In this document: piece by piece, positions 10,956 through 25,700 of the stretch | Position numbering within the stretch: position 1 is the first letter of the stretch | Layout of the letters: the number at the start of each line of letters is the position of its first letter | DNA from: Lineus longissimus | Taxonomy: Eukaryota; Nemertea; Pilidiophora; Heteronemertea; Lineidae | Reading direction: 5' to 3' | Length of the DNA: 64,000 nt | NCBI RefSeq assembly: GCF_910592395.1 | Contig: NC_088308.1 | Location: forward strand, 21,157,501 to 21,221,500 | Made by a program: the position numbers and the translations under genes | The notes under the pieces: generated by a model | The model's database searches: none | What the model was told of the DNA's origin: nothing | What the model saw: the letters and a program-made list of their open reading frames with translations, nothing else

Positions 10956-13701
10956 ATGAATGCCTTCCTCATCTTTGGGATAGTTAGTGGATTTCTACCA
11001 TTCCATGTATATGGTAAGTAAAATGTATCATTTAATTTCTTTTTAAAGGATTGAGTTGTTTGATTTATGATATTGAATATTATTAGAATTTGCAAGTTTT
11101 TCAGCATTTAAATGCTTAGTTAACCTTTAGTTATTTTCAATTAACTGCTTCGCTTTAATTGGTGGTATCACCATTTTGCAGAAAAATTGTTCAATAAGCA
11201 TTATAACCATTTCCAAATGGCTGTATTTTGTTGTCATTTGGACATCCTTTAACCTCTATTCCAAAAGGAGTGTATGGTGTTGTTCCTGTACTTAAAATAT
11301 TTGCTATAAAAACAATGTGGTTCTTGTTTCAAAGATTGTTGATAAAACAAATATAATTTTGTGATAAAAAGTCAGAGAAGTTGTCACCTCTGCTGCACTT
11401 CAGATTAATGCCTGTCTAAAATAGACATAAAAAGAGATATTTCCTACACTTCTTTTAAATTCTTTATCTGGATTCCTGTGTTTGCCTTGAAACACATCTC
11501 AGGTGACAACTTCTGGTCATTGTCTGCTCTTTCTTACATCAGTCATAAATAATATGAAATCATAAAAAAGTAAGATGTAAAAGAAAGTTTTTGATCATCA
11601 AAGAATCTTTAGTCACTCATTCATGAATCATAGTTAGTGCTACTTGTTTCAAAAGATGACTCCGGTATCAAGGGAACACAATTTTAAACTTGTTGGTGTG
11701 AATCAATACACATTTTTGTCACATGGGTCCTCCCCCAATGTAAGGTTGGTCTTGTAAGAGAAGTTCCTTTATTCATCCATTAGCGTCACCCCCATGGTCA
11801 ACCGGAATTCCTCACTTAGGCTGTGTGTAGTAGAATATTCGGTTCAGGTCCAGGACGTGCAACTATATTGTCATGAATCTGTTTTCTCTAGATTATTTTG
11901 GGAATACATGACTAAATGACTTCAAAACTTGGGATGGGATTGTGAGCATCCCCTAAGGAAAAGCTAACTACAGTAGAACCTCTCTATTAAGGACAACCTC
12001 GGGACTGACAAGTGCTGTCCTTAATAGAAAGGTGTCCTGATTAGAGAGGTCCAAATTGAATGGTAACAACCAATTTGGGACCAAAACAAGTTTCCTTAAT
12101 AGAGAGGGTGTCTCTAATAGAGAGATGTCTGCTAAGGGAGGTTCCACTGTATTATGAAGCTCTCCAGATGAATAATTAATAAAACGTTGTCTTCTCATTG
12201 TGTAAAGCTGGTTGAATATGAAATTTAAGGAAATGTGTTTAACCTGATGTATAGTACCGAAACCTAGAATTTATCATGGACTGCCTAATTGCAATGGCCG
12301 AAGGGGAAACAGAATATAAAAGGAAACCCTTTTGACAGAACGTTTGAAATGTTTTGACAATGACCAATACTGAAGTGTCATTATTCAGACCCATTGACAT
12401 TATACCACAGTTGCTGCACTAGAAAAATGTTGACCATCACATTCATTCTTGGGTACCTTGCAGCCCATCACACATCTAGCTACTGCTTGTGTAATTTTGT
12501 TGGCAAACATGCTGCCTAACTGAGCTGCATTATGTAAATTGTGTCCGGAAAACTTTTTGCATTTTATTATCTATCTTTTTCCATTTTCTCTAAAAAAACT
12601 GAACTCAAAGATGGGAACTACACTGATTTTTTTCTTCAAAAATACAAAAAAACAATATCTCATTTGTGCAACAGTTATGTAGAGTTAATTTTCAAAAACC
12701 CCATCTCAGAATTAGAACAAAAGTGCTAGTCTTTCTGAACAATAGCTGATTAAACATTCTTCTCTAATCTCTGCTTTAAACAAAAATTCATACCTCCCCT
12801 TATCTGTTTTTGATGAGAGTTAGGTCACAGATTTGCAGGACTGTGTGACTGCTCTATTCCTTTCACATGATATCTGACAGAATGGCCATGTGTACATACA
12901 TGTACAGGTCAAGCTGGCACCCTGAAGAGCCTTTGAAGATTCATCAATGGTCCTCATGGATTGTTGAAAGATTATATCAAAAAGTAAATTACATGTCTTG
13001 CTCAGTTCGTCCAGTATGTCTTGTACCGTGGTCTTGTAGCCTATGTGTAGAGAAGCAGTTTTTATAAAAATTTTCACTGTCATGTTTTGGATCTGAAATA
13101 AAGAAGATCGCCATGATCCCTGTCTGTAAGCCAAGCACTGCAGTGACTGCAGTAGTTACTGCTCCAATGACAAATCTGAATGAATGATGATAAAAATGGG
13201 CCATGCTCACAGACTATTAACCTCTGACCTTTGAAGGGGAGACAATCCTATTTATGGTCAACAAAGCAAAATTATCATGATCAATATTTTATCTAATTTC
13301 CTGCTATCAAGGCAATTATCTCTTGACCATGTCATAGAAGTCATAAGGATGACAAATGAAAAAACTTAATGTTGATTTCTGGTTCCGAATTTCTGATAAT
13401 TACTGATAAGTTTGCTGATTGTTGTATAATCTACACCAAAACACTCAGAGATGTGTTTATTATTAACCATTAGATGAAAAACAAATTCTGAAACATTCAA
13501 AAGCTGAATCACAAGTATTATAGACCCTTTGAGTGACGGTGAAATGCTGAAATTGCGAGTTTTTCAAGATTGCTCTTTACATGCTTAAGTGGGTAGAAAC
13601 AAGCTGTTTTCCCAAGTCAGGTAGTCCAACCAAACCTTTTATTGAAACCTTTTCTTACTTTAATTGCAGGTTCCTGTTTGTTCAATGGCATAGAGATTGC
13701 G
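10956..13701 (+). CDS. FRAS1: FRAS1-type gene: exons 1-2, signal peptide and start of VWC1
   Basis: Exon 1 is 10956-11013. It encodes MNAFLIFGIVSGFLPFHVYG, a hydrophobic signal peptide, and ends in phase 1 at a GTAAGT donor. Exon 2 is 13670-13701 (32 nt), with a strong polypyrimidine tract and TTGCAG before it. It reads GSCLFNGIEIA, the first cysteine strand of VWC1, and ends in phase 0. Human FRAS1 likewise begins VWC1 directly after the signal peptide. An in-frame stop at 10908 limits the start to the ATG at 10929 or 10956; I number from 10956. The phase match and the continuation into exon 3 (NKTLWKPDPC) make these small exons convincing despite the 13.7-kb intron that follows. Confidence 0.82.
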
Positions 13702-16700
13702 GTGAGTACTGTTTAGTTTTGCTTTTTTTACTACATTGTAAGTGTTTCTTGATTGTTGATTGACCTTAAAATTGATGAGCTAAGTTGTCTTACAAAAATC
13801 TCACGTCTTTCAGCCACAGGTTCATAAAATGACTTGTCAAAGTTATGTTTTAACAAACCTTGATTTGTGCAGTGGTGAATAAAGCTTCCTATACATTCTT
13901 CAAACGGAAGGAGACTGTCATGTCTTGTCAAAGTGATGATTAAATGATGATGTTGCCAATGACAAAAAAGGTTTTCAGTGTTTCCTGGCCTCTCAGTCTT
14001 ACAGCTAGCTCGGATAGACATGGCAGTGACATAAACTACTCATGAAATGTGAGCTTACGAATATGAAAAACCTTAGCCTGGCTCTGAAAGTGGAACATGG
14101 TGTCAGCCTTGAGCCGTAGAAGTTTGGTCATTATAAATGGATGGTCGTGTGGAAGTCAAAACCCTTTGGGAACGAATTCAACACCAAATTAACAATGATG
14201 TTCGATTCAAAGATATCGCTTCATTTATCGCATTAAACTTGCCCTTTACACTTAAGATTCTATCGGGGTCATTGAGTTTTATTTTTAATTTATGGATAAG
14301 AGTGAGAGAGAAGACCCACGCTGTGCAGACATGCATTTCGGCTAAATTTGGTGGAGGGGCATGGGATTTAGGGGTCACTCAGTAAAAGAGGGATTTAGTC
14401 TATCGGGTGCTATTTGTATTGTACTTGGAGGACAGTTGGCATGATTCAATGTATGTCAAATGCCCTTATCTCGATCTTTTGAGTGACCAAGCTTTCTACA
14501 TACGACTTGACATATTTTCCTGCTCAACCCTTTCTCTTTGACTGAAACATTCCTGAATTATTATAATTGTGAAGATGTCCTTTTTGCACTTGGGTATATC
14601 ATACTTCTCTCAGCACTTTTGCTGTATATATGCTGGTAAAAATGACTACCAGATTCTTTGTTCAAGCAATTGTTCAAATTCTTGATAATTGGGCCAGAGG
14701 CTGTGTCCTTGTATACTGAAAATAAAAAATTACACCTCATTTTAAGTTTAATTGTTGGAGGTAATCAGGTTAACAGAAATAACTGTATCCAGTCACATCT
14801 GCTACTTGACAATGAGAAAGTAAGAATATAGTCAATGTTGCAATTACTACTTTGCTGCAGCCTGACAAGAACAGCATGAAATAGGACTAGGAGGTAACCT
14901 GTCAAGAAACGTAATGTGTTCAGTGGAAGAACTTCTAGAAAGCAATGTTACATTGACAGTGGCGCTGAATGTTTGAGATGATGGTGGGTGGTGTGCATTG
15001 ATGGTTATTAGACAGAATTTATTATGGACCCTTTTCTTGGGACAGTTTGGCCACAAAAGATGAGGAATTTTGAAGTGGAGACTCCTTGCTGTGGATTGTG
15101 ACAGATTCATCAACATTTATTGCCTGAAATCAGACGTGAAAGAGTCTCAACTGCTTATGATGCAACTGATGTGTCAGGACAGACAATTAGTTTGAGCCTT
15201 ACTCTGAGGTTTGAGATCCTGACCTTCCGCTGTTTGTCTGTTTTTTAACTCTTGTGGTTTCTCCACTGAAGATTTGTTTCGGGGGTGGGTGAGAGGGAGT
15301 TTAATATCAAAGTTTTGGGTTTATGGCCAAATGAGTGACATCCTTAAGGTATTCAGGGTTTAATGTTTGCTGCACGCAGGAGAGCGAATCCCTATAAAGT
15401 TCCTCAGGATGAATGAGTGATAGCAACAATGGCAGCTGAGGCTATTGTCTGCCGTTACACTTTAACCCATGTCTACATGTGTCTTGAAACCATTTTGTAG
15501 AACTCAGATGAGCTGCTTAATCAGTGCAGTGCTGCAATCTTATCATGTTCCGACTGGTACCCATTTACACCTGGGCGCAGTAAGACATGTCAGGCAAAGT
15601 GACCAACGTCAACAGTGGAGATTGAACCAGCAACCTCATGATGGCTAGTCAGACTCAAGCCGCACTACGGCTCCTCCTGAAAAATGCCAAAGACCACATT
15701 TCCAATTCGTACAAGGCAGCGTGGAGTTATTTCTGTTGGTCGCGATCTATTTTGAGATAAGTGGCCATTGATGGGGATGAACTTGCGTTGCTCCTCGTGT
15801 TTTGATGATTTCGAGATCAGCCTACTGTCCCAGCTGGTTGGTGTTGCCTTCATTTTGAGTACTGTGTTGATGTATTTCCTTATCTCCAATCCACATATAT
15901 CTCTATAGAGTGGCGCCGCCTGTAGCCGTACCTGTTAAATTACCAATCCTGTAGTCGAACTGCACCACATTCGTTGTCCGGACTAAGCTAAGTTCGGACC
16001 TGATGCGGATGCGATAGAAACGGATCTAAACCCTGTAGTGGAACCAAGACTTATATCTATGATGAGTTATGACTCAGTTAAGTTATTTGAGAATATACCC
16101 TTATAGCACATTTACCTTCCTTACTTGAATTCTTGTATCTCTGTAATATTTACTGATGTTGCTGTAGGCCTACCAGTTATCATGCATGCAAATGTGCTGA
16201 AACTTGGCATTTATGTATTTGTATATCTGCCTACACAACAATATTTTTGAAATTTGTTTTCAGTTGATATTTATTCAATTAAAAAATTTTCAAATCTATA
16301 TTTCCAATTTCGACGGCGTAGGCCTTAAAATGTTGAAATTCATATCAATAGTCAAACCTTGAAATCACGTAAAAGTTACAGTGAGAAAATACATTTCAAT
16401 TGCCGAAATATAGGCCTATATTCTCCATTGACCTTTTAATGAGGCACGAATTATAGCGCTGTACATTTGATTCAGGGGAAGATTTTAATAATTCGATTTG
16501 ATAAGATTTTATCAAACATCTTGAAGCATTATGGTTATTGTTTGACTGACCTTAAAAACCACTCTGTCATTGTATACATTATATTTTTGCTATGTACTTT
16601 TAATGATTCACATTTCCGATTGAACGCAGAAGTGTGGCTCCAGGGAGATATCATTATTTTATTGCCCTTATGGAAGCACACTGCCGATTTGATGAACGTT

Positions 16701-19700
16701 ACTATAAATACTGTAGGTAATTCATGGCTCTCCTTTAGGGAGTATATAATCATCATGCTCATCAATATTTTTCAGTTATTTCATCCTGGAAAAACACTTT
16801 TTGGATCGGATGCCTTTGCATCGTCGGATGGCTTTTTCATTTACCGGTAGTGTTGTCTTTGTAAAAAGTCCTTGTATACCAGTAATGAAGCTTATACAGG
16901 AGAATGTCTTCAGAAGAATATTACTAGTACTAAAATAGTCCCTGTGTGGATGAGAAAAAAAGCACAGTTTATTATTAGACCTACAGTATGTAGAATGGCA
17001 TGTTTTTGTCCAATAATAGTCTTGGACTTCTGCATGAATTACTTTCAAGAGTTCCTTGAGACATACTACCCTGACTAAATGACAACAAGTCATGTGAATT
17101 TAGTACACTAAAAGGATCAGGATGAATACTTGTGTTAATACCAGTGCTTAATAAGAATTCCTTTAGGTTGGTGAATACCTCCCACTTTTAAAACCAGTCC
17201 TTCATTACCGATGATGTTTCAAGTATTCAACTTATCCAGTGATCTCAATTTGAACTTTCTGAAAATAAAATATTCTTTTTTTCAGGAAAAACTTTTTGGT
17301 ATGTCTCAGGCATGTTACATTGATTCGAATCGATCCTGGCCATCATAATATTGTTTCTTTCGTTTCTCAATTAGATACCTATCTAAGATCATGACTGGAA
17401 AGACATGAGCCATGATATTTAGACTCAAAACTAAATAAGGAAGGGAAATTCTTGTGCCTAGACCACTTGGTAATCCTAAATAATTTTAAATAACCACTTG
17501 CGTTTCTTTTTGACACATTGGGTAAGGTTTGTCTAATTTTTGGATTGCCGTCCCACAGAAGGCGTCCCAGTGGAAACATTGATACAAATCTCCCTATTCG
17601 AGTCTTAACTTTCGATCTAACATTCATGCTTTATTACCTCGGACTTGTAAAAAATCAACTAAGATTTGTTATTGGGGATCAGGATAGAGCTGTTGTGGGA
17701 TTTCAGGAATTCTATACTGAGTGTTACGGAAAAAAAAACTTTCATTGTTCAAGATATTTGATATTTTTGCACAAAAAAAAGATCTAGTATACTGTGCCTG
17801 ATCAATCGCCTCATACTGGGTGGAAGTTTAATGTACCCATCCCTTTTGACTCTTTTCTTTGGAAAAGAATGTGCATGTACTTGGTTTTGCTAAAAAATAT
17901 TTTTGATCGTTGCCAGAGATGTATTCTGGATTATAAATCTCCCTAACATGTCAAAGATGGAGTGAAATTTGTTGTTGTTTTCTATGTGGATTATCTTTTG
18001 CATAAATATTTTTATATTGCAGTGTGTGTTTATGACTCAAACGTAGGTGGGAAGCGGTTTGAAGTTTCCGCTCTCCAATCACTTTTGGTTGATATTTATG
18101 GTGATCCTGGCTTATTACAAAAGAATGGGCTTCTTGATAATTACAATTACAGTGGAACTTCCGTAGAGGTCACCCTCTCCATTACGAACACTAGTTTTGG
18201 TATGTGATTGAAGTGTGGGGTCAACTTTGCTATCTCAGTTTAATCAAGGAATTTCCCATTTTTACTTGTCTCAGTTAACATGATATTTGGGATTATATTC
18301 TACTGATTGACAAATCAAATACGCTTAGAAATTAATTTCAATGGCGTTTATCTAAATCCTGCTCTTATCCAATGACGTGCTACATGTATGGTGACCAAGT
18401 GCACCTTGTCAGCAAATTAAAATTTCATTTAATTCCACTTTGAAGTCCTTTACATGTTATCAGTGATTATAATATTTCTGACTAGAATATGCAACATTAT
18501 TGACCAATTTCTTGTCTGACTTATTTAATTCAAATTTGATAATGTTTTCTTCAAAATCTATTAATGTACGATATTTAAAAAGTATCTTAACCATAATAGT
18601 TCAGGGGTTGCACAAAGAAAAGGTCTTTGTTTAGCTAATGCCCGGTTCTCTGTCAAATTTTGTCTGTCTAACCTTGATGGAATTCTTCCTGACACAGTGT
18701 TCAATTAATGCAATCCTTCTCACTGTGGCTCCATCCCTGTCTGAGGTCTGGCTATAAGTATATTGCTAATGAACGGTTTGAACAAAAGGGCTACTGAGTT
18801 GGAAATGGAATGGACCACTTGGTGTGATTTCCACTTATAATTCATAGGCATCATTAGGCGTAAGTGTCCTTTAATGGTAGATAAGGAAATGGCATTGTTT
18901 TAGTTTGTCATGGATATAACAGGTTTTGATGGGAGTTCTTTCCATCAAGTCAACCTGAAAGGAAGTCTGTTCTGGATCACAGCAGCTAACAATACTTTTC
19001 TTTTTTGGTTTGAGTTTCTGTTGATATGGGAGAGCCTTTGGTTTTCGGTCGCCCAAATGGAAAAAACAAACATCAATTGAAGACCCCCTTCTCACCACCT
19101 ATTATGGTATCATGGTAGGCTACCTTCAAGTCTAGAATTTGTCAATGTAAACCAGTAAATATTTCTGACAGTTTTGAGGTCTCATAGGTGGAGGGCACGC
19201 AATGTAGCATTCGAAATAGTTTGGGATAGAACATCTCTGCCAAGAACTGTTCTTGGTATAAAGGCTTTTAAATTAGACTTTTTCGTATTCAGTTAATGAC
19301 AATGAGAAAATTACTGACATTTTGACAATTTCCAAGAAACTTTAAAAAGACAACAATAGCAATCTAAGTAGGAATGATCCCATGACCTGTGATCATGACA
19401 ATATTTATGGAAATTCTCTACTTAACCTTCCTGGTGAACCCTTAACTCCTCTTTGACCCGTCAAGATAGCCATCATTGAGAATTTACTATAATTTCCAAC
19501 TGTCATTCTTGAAAGGGACCGACAGGAGCCAAGGCCCATGTTTGGCAATGAGCGCCTATTGAACTCTTTTATCAGATAGTGTCACAAGAACTGGACATTT
19601 TCAAATGTGTTTCAATCGTGACTGGAGAAATCTGGGGTAGACCAGACCTTTAAGGGGTTATTAAAGGGATACCATCATTGGTTACGAGAGATAAATTGTC

Positions 19701-22700
19701 GGAAGACGTTAGAAGTTTTATTGCCACTATTTTGATTAATTTGGCTGGAACATGTGCAATGTGGGAAAAATCCTAGATGACTTGGTCACTGTGGTGTAGA
19801 TGAACTTTTCAATCTAGTTTCCTTTAAAATCTGTCAAGTTGTGCTGTTACTGTCGGACATCTATGGCTCCTGATCAATCTGTGGCCCATTGCCTGGGCCC
19901 AATACCCAGCCAACTGTGAGAAGGGTCAGAAGGGTCCCCGGTATTGAACTTTGTGAACTGTGCTGTTGGTCGAGACTTGTCAAGGGTTTAGGTTTCAATT
20001 CAAACATCCACTGAGGTTTGCTTAGCTTGGTAGTCTTAAAAATAGCACCTCCAAAACGACATTATTTGGTGGTTGCATTTTGTGATAAATTGTAATAGAG
20101 TACTCAATATAATGAACTTGTCCAGTCTGGGGTCCAACTTTGATTGTGAGTGAATTGAAAGGGTGGCTTATCAAGATTTTATTTCAGGATCCTTATATTA
20201 AAGCATGCGCCACCAGTCAGGAAAGGGATTTTGAAATTGAGAGGTCACGTGTTGAGAATACGAAGAGATATCATATTGTGGCATTGTCTCTTCATCATTG
20301 AACCCTTGGGTATTCTTAAGTACCTAATCAGATTTAAATTGGAAAGGTCCTGAACTTTCAAAATTGAGTGATGGGCGAGATCAAAGGGAATTACAGAGAG
20401 ATAGGTATAGTTGGAGAGGCTATTTCCCTATTGGTGTTAGTCTGGTATTGATAGTCCTGAAGAAACTTCATTTGATTCAATGAAAGGGATGTGTCGTTTT
20501 AAGAGGTGTCCTTCTATTTGGGAGGTTTGCTGTCAGACTGGTTGTTGGTAGCCCTGTGTGGTTGTAAAAGGTTTTCCTTTCACACCCGTTTCTGCTTCAC
20601 GTTCTTTGTTTATCCAAAGACATGACTGATGGAGTGCTCTGTTGTCCTAAAATCTGATATGACCTTGGAGAGATTCTTCCGTATAGATTGGTTTTAGGAT
20701 ACTTCATGTGGACATTGTATTCCCAGTATTTGATAGGAATAATTAAACTAATATTTAGCTGAAAAGATGGCCTATTTTAGTAAGAACAATCTCATGTTGG
20801 TCATCAATATTGGCCTTGAATAGCTGGGTCAGCTTACATGGTCAAAACACCCTTGTGAGATTTCTATCTTCAGTAAATTCAATTTTGCCGAAGAATTTGC
20901 CCACCAACAGTTTGGGTATAAGCATGTGCTCATCATTCGACGATACGATCAGGATCTGTCTTTTACTGAGCTCCTTTTCTACCTTGCAAAAACGGGTGAA
21001 ACTCCTAAGATATTGAATATGTATAGTGCATCCCAGCAAGCGGGACATGGGGCATGTACCATACAAGTGTCTTCTATTGACTTGAGATGGTCTTGTCTTG
21101 TTCATATTTAATGAAATATCATCAAATAAAGTTACATGTTGCCATGGAGGACTTCCAGTCATATATCAATGCTCTTCAAATGAGATTGCTATTGTCGAAT
21201 GGTTAACAAGTTGACAAGAAAGTTATAACATCTCATTGAGATGATATGACAATATTGACTTTCCTTGATTGTTGCATTCTTCAAAATAGAATGGCATGGT
21301 TGTCCGATAGGTTGTTGTGCTCCTTAACATTTCCTTATCATGTTTTGTCTTTTCATGTATGGCTAGACCATGGTAAGGGCAGATGGCTCATTGGTCGGTT
21401 GTGCAAAATTCGAGAATATGTTGGGTATGTGAATCTCCGTGGCTGCTTCAAATGGTGCAGTCAGTTTTGTTTACAGTGGTTCGTTAATCTATTAACCTGC
21501 AAAATGATTTTAATAAACTGTTGAAGTGATCAAATCTGCAAAATCTGATAAAATGAGGAATGTACACGAGAATCATTGGCATACCTAATAGCGCTTCGGT
21601 CGAACAAAGCAATCCTTTGTTACTGGAGATGAAGGTGAACTTTCACACCTATCATGTGATCATCTATTGAAACTGTCTTATCAATTCCTACCCTGGAGCT
21701 AGTGTCAAGCTCACAAGTTCACCATTTCCCTGGACCTTTTCTGTTTGTGATATTGACCATGAATCCAAGATGAACTTTTACACCTTCTCATCCCCCTGGA
21801 GGAATATCATCTCATTGTCATGAACTAATCTTCTGTTGTCATAAGTCTTCAGGCAAATCAAAATAGTTCTTGGATATTGTTAAATGTAGGTTCAGTGTCT
21901 GTCTATTCGAGACCTTGCAGGTGTATGGGAATTTCTGGATAAGATAATGCTGAGACCCAGTTGTATTGTTGATGACGTTTGAGTTGAGGAAGTTGTGTGG
22001 TGCCCTCCCCTGTGTGGTGCCCTCCCCTGTTATGATGATATGTACCCCTACTGATTGTATTCAAGAGACACGATCGATCGTCAATGAGAGAAAATGAGCA
22101 GTCGAGCAGGGATTGGTGAAGTTGTCTAAAGTAAACCATATATTGGCCCGATTTCCAACAGGCAATTTTGGCAAATTCCGGTAGAATTTTCTGGCCTTCC
22201 CAAATTTTCCAGAATCCAGATGACTGTCCATCTTGATATTCTCTGCCATTTTTTGGGTCAATCCAGATGTCCCGAATTGAATCCAGCTACATTTAGTTCT
22301 GTCAGAACTTTAAAATTTAGTGGGATTAAAGTTCAATCTAATTAATTGAATCCTGTTTCAAGTTGTTTCAACTTATTTCAAGTTTGCCTTCAAGGGCTTC
22401 TTACTTGTATCAAATTCCTTTGACAACTTGTTGAGAAATTCCTTTGCCCTGGTTTATTGCTGTACAATGCTTCTGACATGTCTCCGATCAAAAAGACCCT
22501 TGATCGTATTCCATTCATGTCACTGAGTTTTAACAGCTGTACAAATACACGAAGTTGGAAAGCTTTCCATATTCCTTCAGTTAGCTGGAGATTTTTTGCA
22601 TGCTTGACTCCTCACATCTTGACCACCAAGGTTTTTGCACCTTATTGAGGTTAAAGGGGGAGTGAAGCTCAGGATGGACTCCCAATGGCTGATCTGTGAT

Positions 22701-25700
22701 ATGAGTATTTACAGTTGTAATGGGGAGTGGGTAATGTAAGCTGATAACACTAATTGCTGTGGATATCAGACCAAATCTGCTACCTTTTTACATTTTTACA
22801 TTGCTTCACCTTTACAATTGTGAAGGATCTACTGGTAGTGTTTTTGTTGAGGACATACCCGAAAATGAAATGGTGTGAAAAACGTGTCAATGATCTTGCA
22901 CTTGCATGCCTTAAAGTATGCCTCCATGTATGTTCGTCTATGCCACCCGCTTCCATTGCCATGCTTATATCGAAGAAAAACAAGAACACCTCAAGGGCTG
23001 CATGCTCTTACTATGAAAAGACTTTTAAACGTCTCCCTCAGACTTTCAATGTATTTATCATAAGCAGAAAGAAAAATAGTCCGCTTTCATTCTCTTCTGC
23101 ACTTGACTTTCACTAATTACCCTTTAGAAATTCCTAATGACAATAAAGCCAATTTGAAGGTTTCTCTGTTCAGGAAATCCAATTCGTTTGTATTAAGGGA
23201 CTGACTCAGGTGAACCTTGACAATACAGTACAACCAAAAGCTGCTTTGCCTTCCCCCGGGTGTTCTTGTCCTTGCCCAAGGTACAAAATAAAAGCCCTTT
23301 GGACATTTGCTGAATACGTTGACAAGGTCTCAAACATATTTTGCAGATTCTCATGCAGACACATAGAAGTGCCAAGTGCATTTGATGTGGTCAAATGGTG
23401 AATATACAGTAAATTCCATTGGGGGGGGGGGGGGTTGTTTAAAGGGGGTGTTGGTCTGGCTTTGAAAGTAGGTCATACATGTAGGCATCTCCCAGCCTTA
23501 CACCTTCTCTGACTTGAAGGTTTTACACTTTGTCCCGTGGGAGCTATGGCTGGAATCCTGCAGTATGGGTCACAAAGCATGAAATTTTCACACTGTTTGG
23601 AAGTGTTGACATCTGACCAAGTTGGCCAATATGTAGAGCCTCGCAGAAAATCAAGGTTCAACTGCATGTTCCATACCCCAACATATAATGAACAAAAACA
23701 TTTGACTTCAACGACAAATATTGTTTTAAGTGCCAAAAGTGTTGTTTTGTTGCCATATGCACACAACCTGTCTATATAAATCCTTCCATTTCCTTGATCA
23801 GAAGGCCACACGAAATGAAATTCTTGTTAACCAGCAATTGGCTTTGAGAAGGCATTAGGTTTGAAATCTATTGTCATTATGTGATAGGCAAAGGCAGCAT
23901 GAATCACTGGGAGTATTTCTGTAGTTGCGTAAATTTTAGACAAATTCAGCCACGATAAATTAGATTTGATCACTTTATTGATGAGGCAGCGTTGACGCAT
24001 ATTTTCTGGGTTTGATGACAAGAGTTTTGTCGCGTGCGATTGTGATTAGAGGTCACCATGACAAGAATTGCTTATTTGCGGCTTGCTTTAGAAGTCATGT
24101 TCTAGTAGACAAGATGTGCTCCATCAATGATGCCCATTGTTTTGAAGGCTATCAGGGTCATAACTCATACAATTAAGGATGCACTACAAGTCTAATTGGC
24201 ACAGAATCATATCATAATTGCTGTTATTATTGTGTATCTAGGAATGTCTCTAATCGTCAGTAATCATGGCAATTTTTCATACCCAAATATCCCATGGTCC
24301 AGTTCAGATAGAAGGTATCTTTAGGAGTTGTGTTTAATGTTAGTTTTTGTTCCGATAATTTGATGTTTCTGGATTGTGAACTAATGGTAAAAGATACTGG
24401 TCTGCCGTTGAATATAGAAATGGTCCTGCAATATCAGAATTATTTCTCAACTAAGAATCAATGCACTGCCAAAATGTTTGTGATGGGGTGATGGTTTGTC
24501 TTTGGCAGCCAACAGTTAGGGACAAAAACATGAGGAGGCCCATACTCGTGCATTCCAAAGTAAGTGGAAAATGCGGGGCAGTAGAAAAATGGACCCCCTT
24601 TCTCAGGAAGTGCTAGTCACCAGCGTTGGCATTTGCAGTCAATGTTGCTTCCCTGGCCAGGGTTGCCTAGGTTGATACTGCTAAAGGGCTAAGCTATGGC
24701 AACTTTATCAACAACCCAAAATCCTAAATCGCAACAATTGAGCCAGAGTTTTAGGGTTCTTCTTAGAAGTATGGGCTTCTTTTCTGGCAGATTTAGGGAT
24801 GGGAAGGGCCTGTGACTAATTAACACTAGGAAAGTGTTTGCGTAATTCCCTTTCAAAGAAAATTTGTACCGCCTGGGGGTTACAAGCATTTGAAGTAGTA
24901 GGAGGTTTCTGTTGGTAATGAATTGACTTTCTCGTTATGTCCAAATCATATTAGCTCCTCGCCTGAATGGTACACCCCATGCAGGCAAATCATTAAATTG
25001 TTTAAGTCAAGCTGCCTATTCTTTCCTTTGCATTTTATGGCTAATTAGATTGAAGTAGGCCCTTGAAGCTTTAAATGGTCTTAATGACCAAAGAACATTC
25101 ATGCTGCCTATTTTGCTATTGCCTGAATGTTTAACCCACTCTTAAGAACCTGCCGAACCCTCGAAGGAGTGTTGTTACTTCCTATTTGCGATGGAGGTTC
25201 GGTTATATACATGTACACCTGAGATCTCCCACCCTGGGTGAGAGCTACCCATAGCTGATCATCTTGTTGGGCAGGATTTATAATTTAAGTGAGAACATAG
25301 AGAACTTCACCAACCACTTCCAAAGCATACCTTCAAAAACACAGATTGATCGGAGTATTACCAGACCAAACAACGTTCAAAATTGAATTTTGATCTGCTA
25401 TATTTTCGTATCGATGTAGGAAAGTAGTCAGGGACTGATCATTATGGGTTTCCTCCAGGTAATTGCAATCATTTTCATGTTGATGGTTACAAATTACACA
25501 AATCAGTTTGTTGGGTGTTTTGATAGCCTGTCTGAATGAGCCTTCGCAGACAGGAGGGGGATCCAGGGGGATCTGGGAAGTAAAGAATGCAGTCAAGGTT
25601 GTAATTAACTCGAAACGATTTAATTCAGAAGTATATGTAAACTAATCGAATCAGGTTGGATGTTTACAAGCCTAGGTCTACCCTAAATGTGGAGGGATCA

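Noticed and set aside
14137-14385. 82-codon open frame in intron 2 of the FRAS1-like gene
   Set aside because: It has no acceptor or donor in register, no domain, and an equally open antisense frame; it looks like chance.
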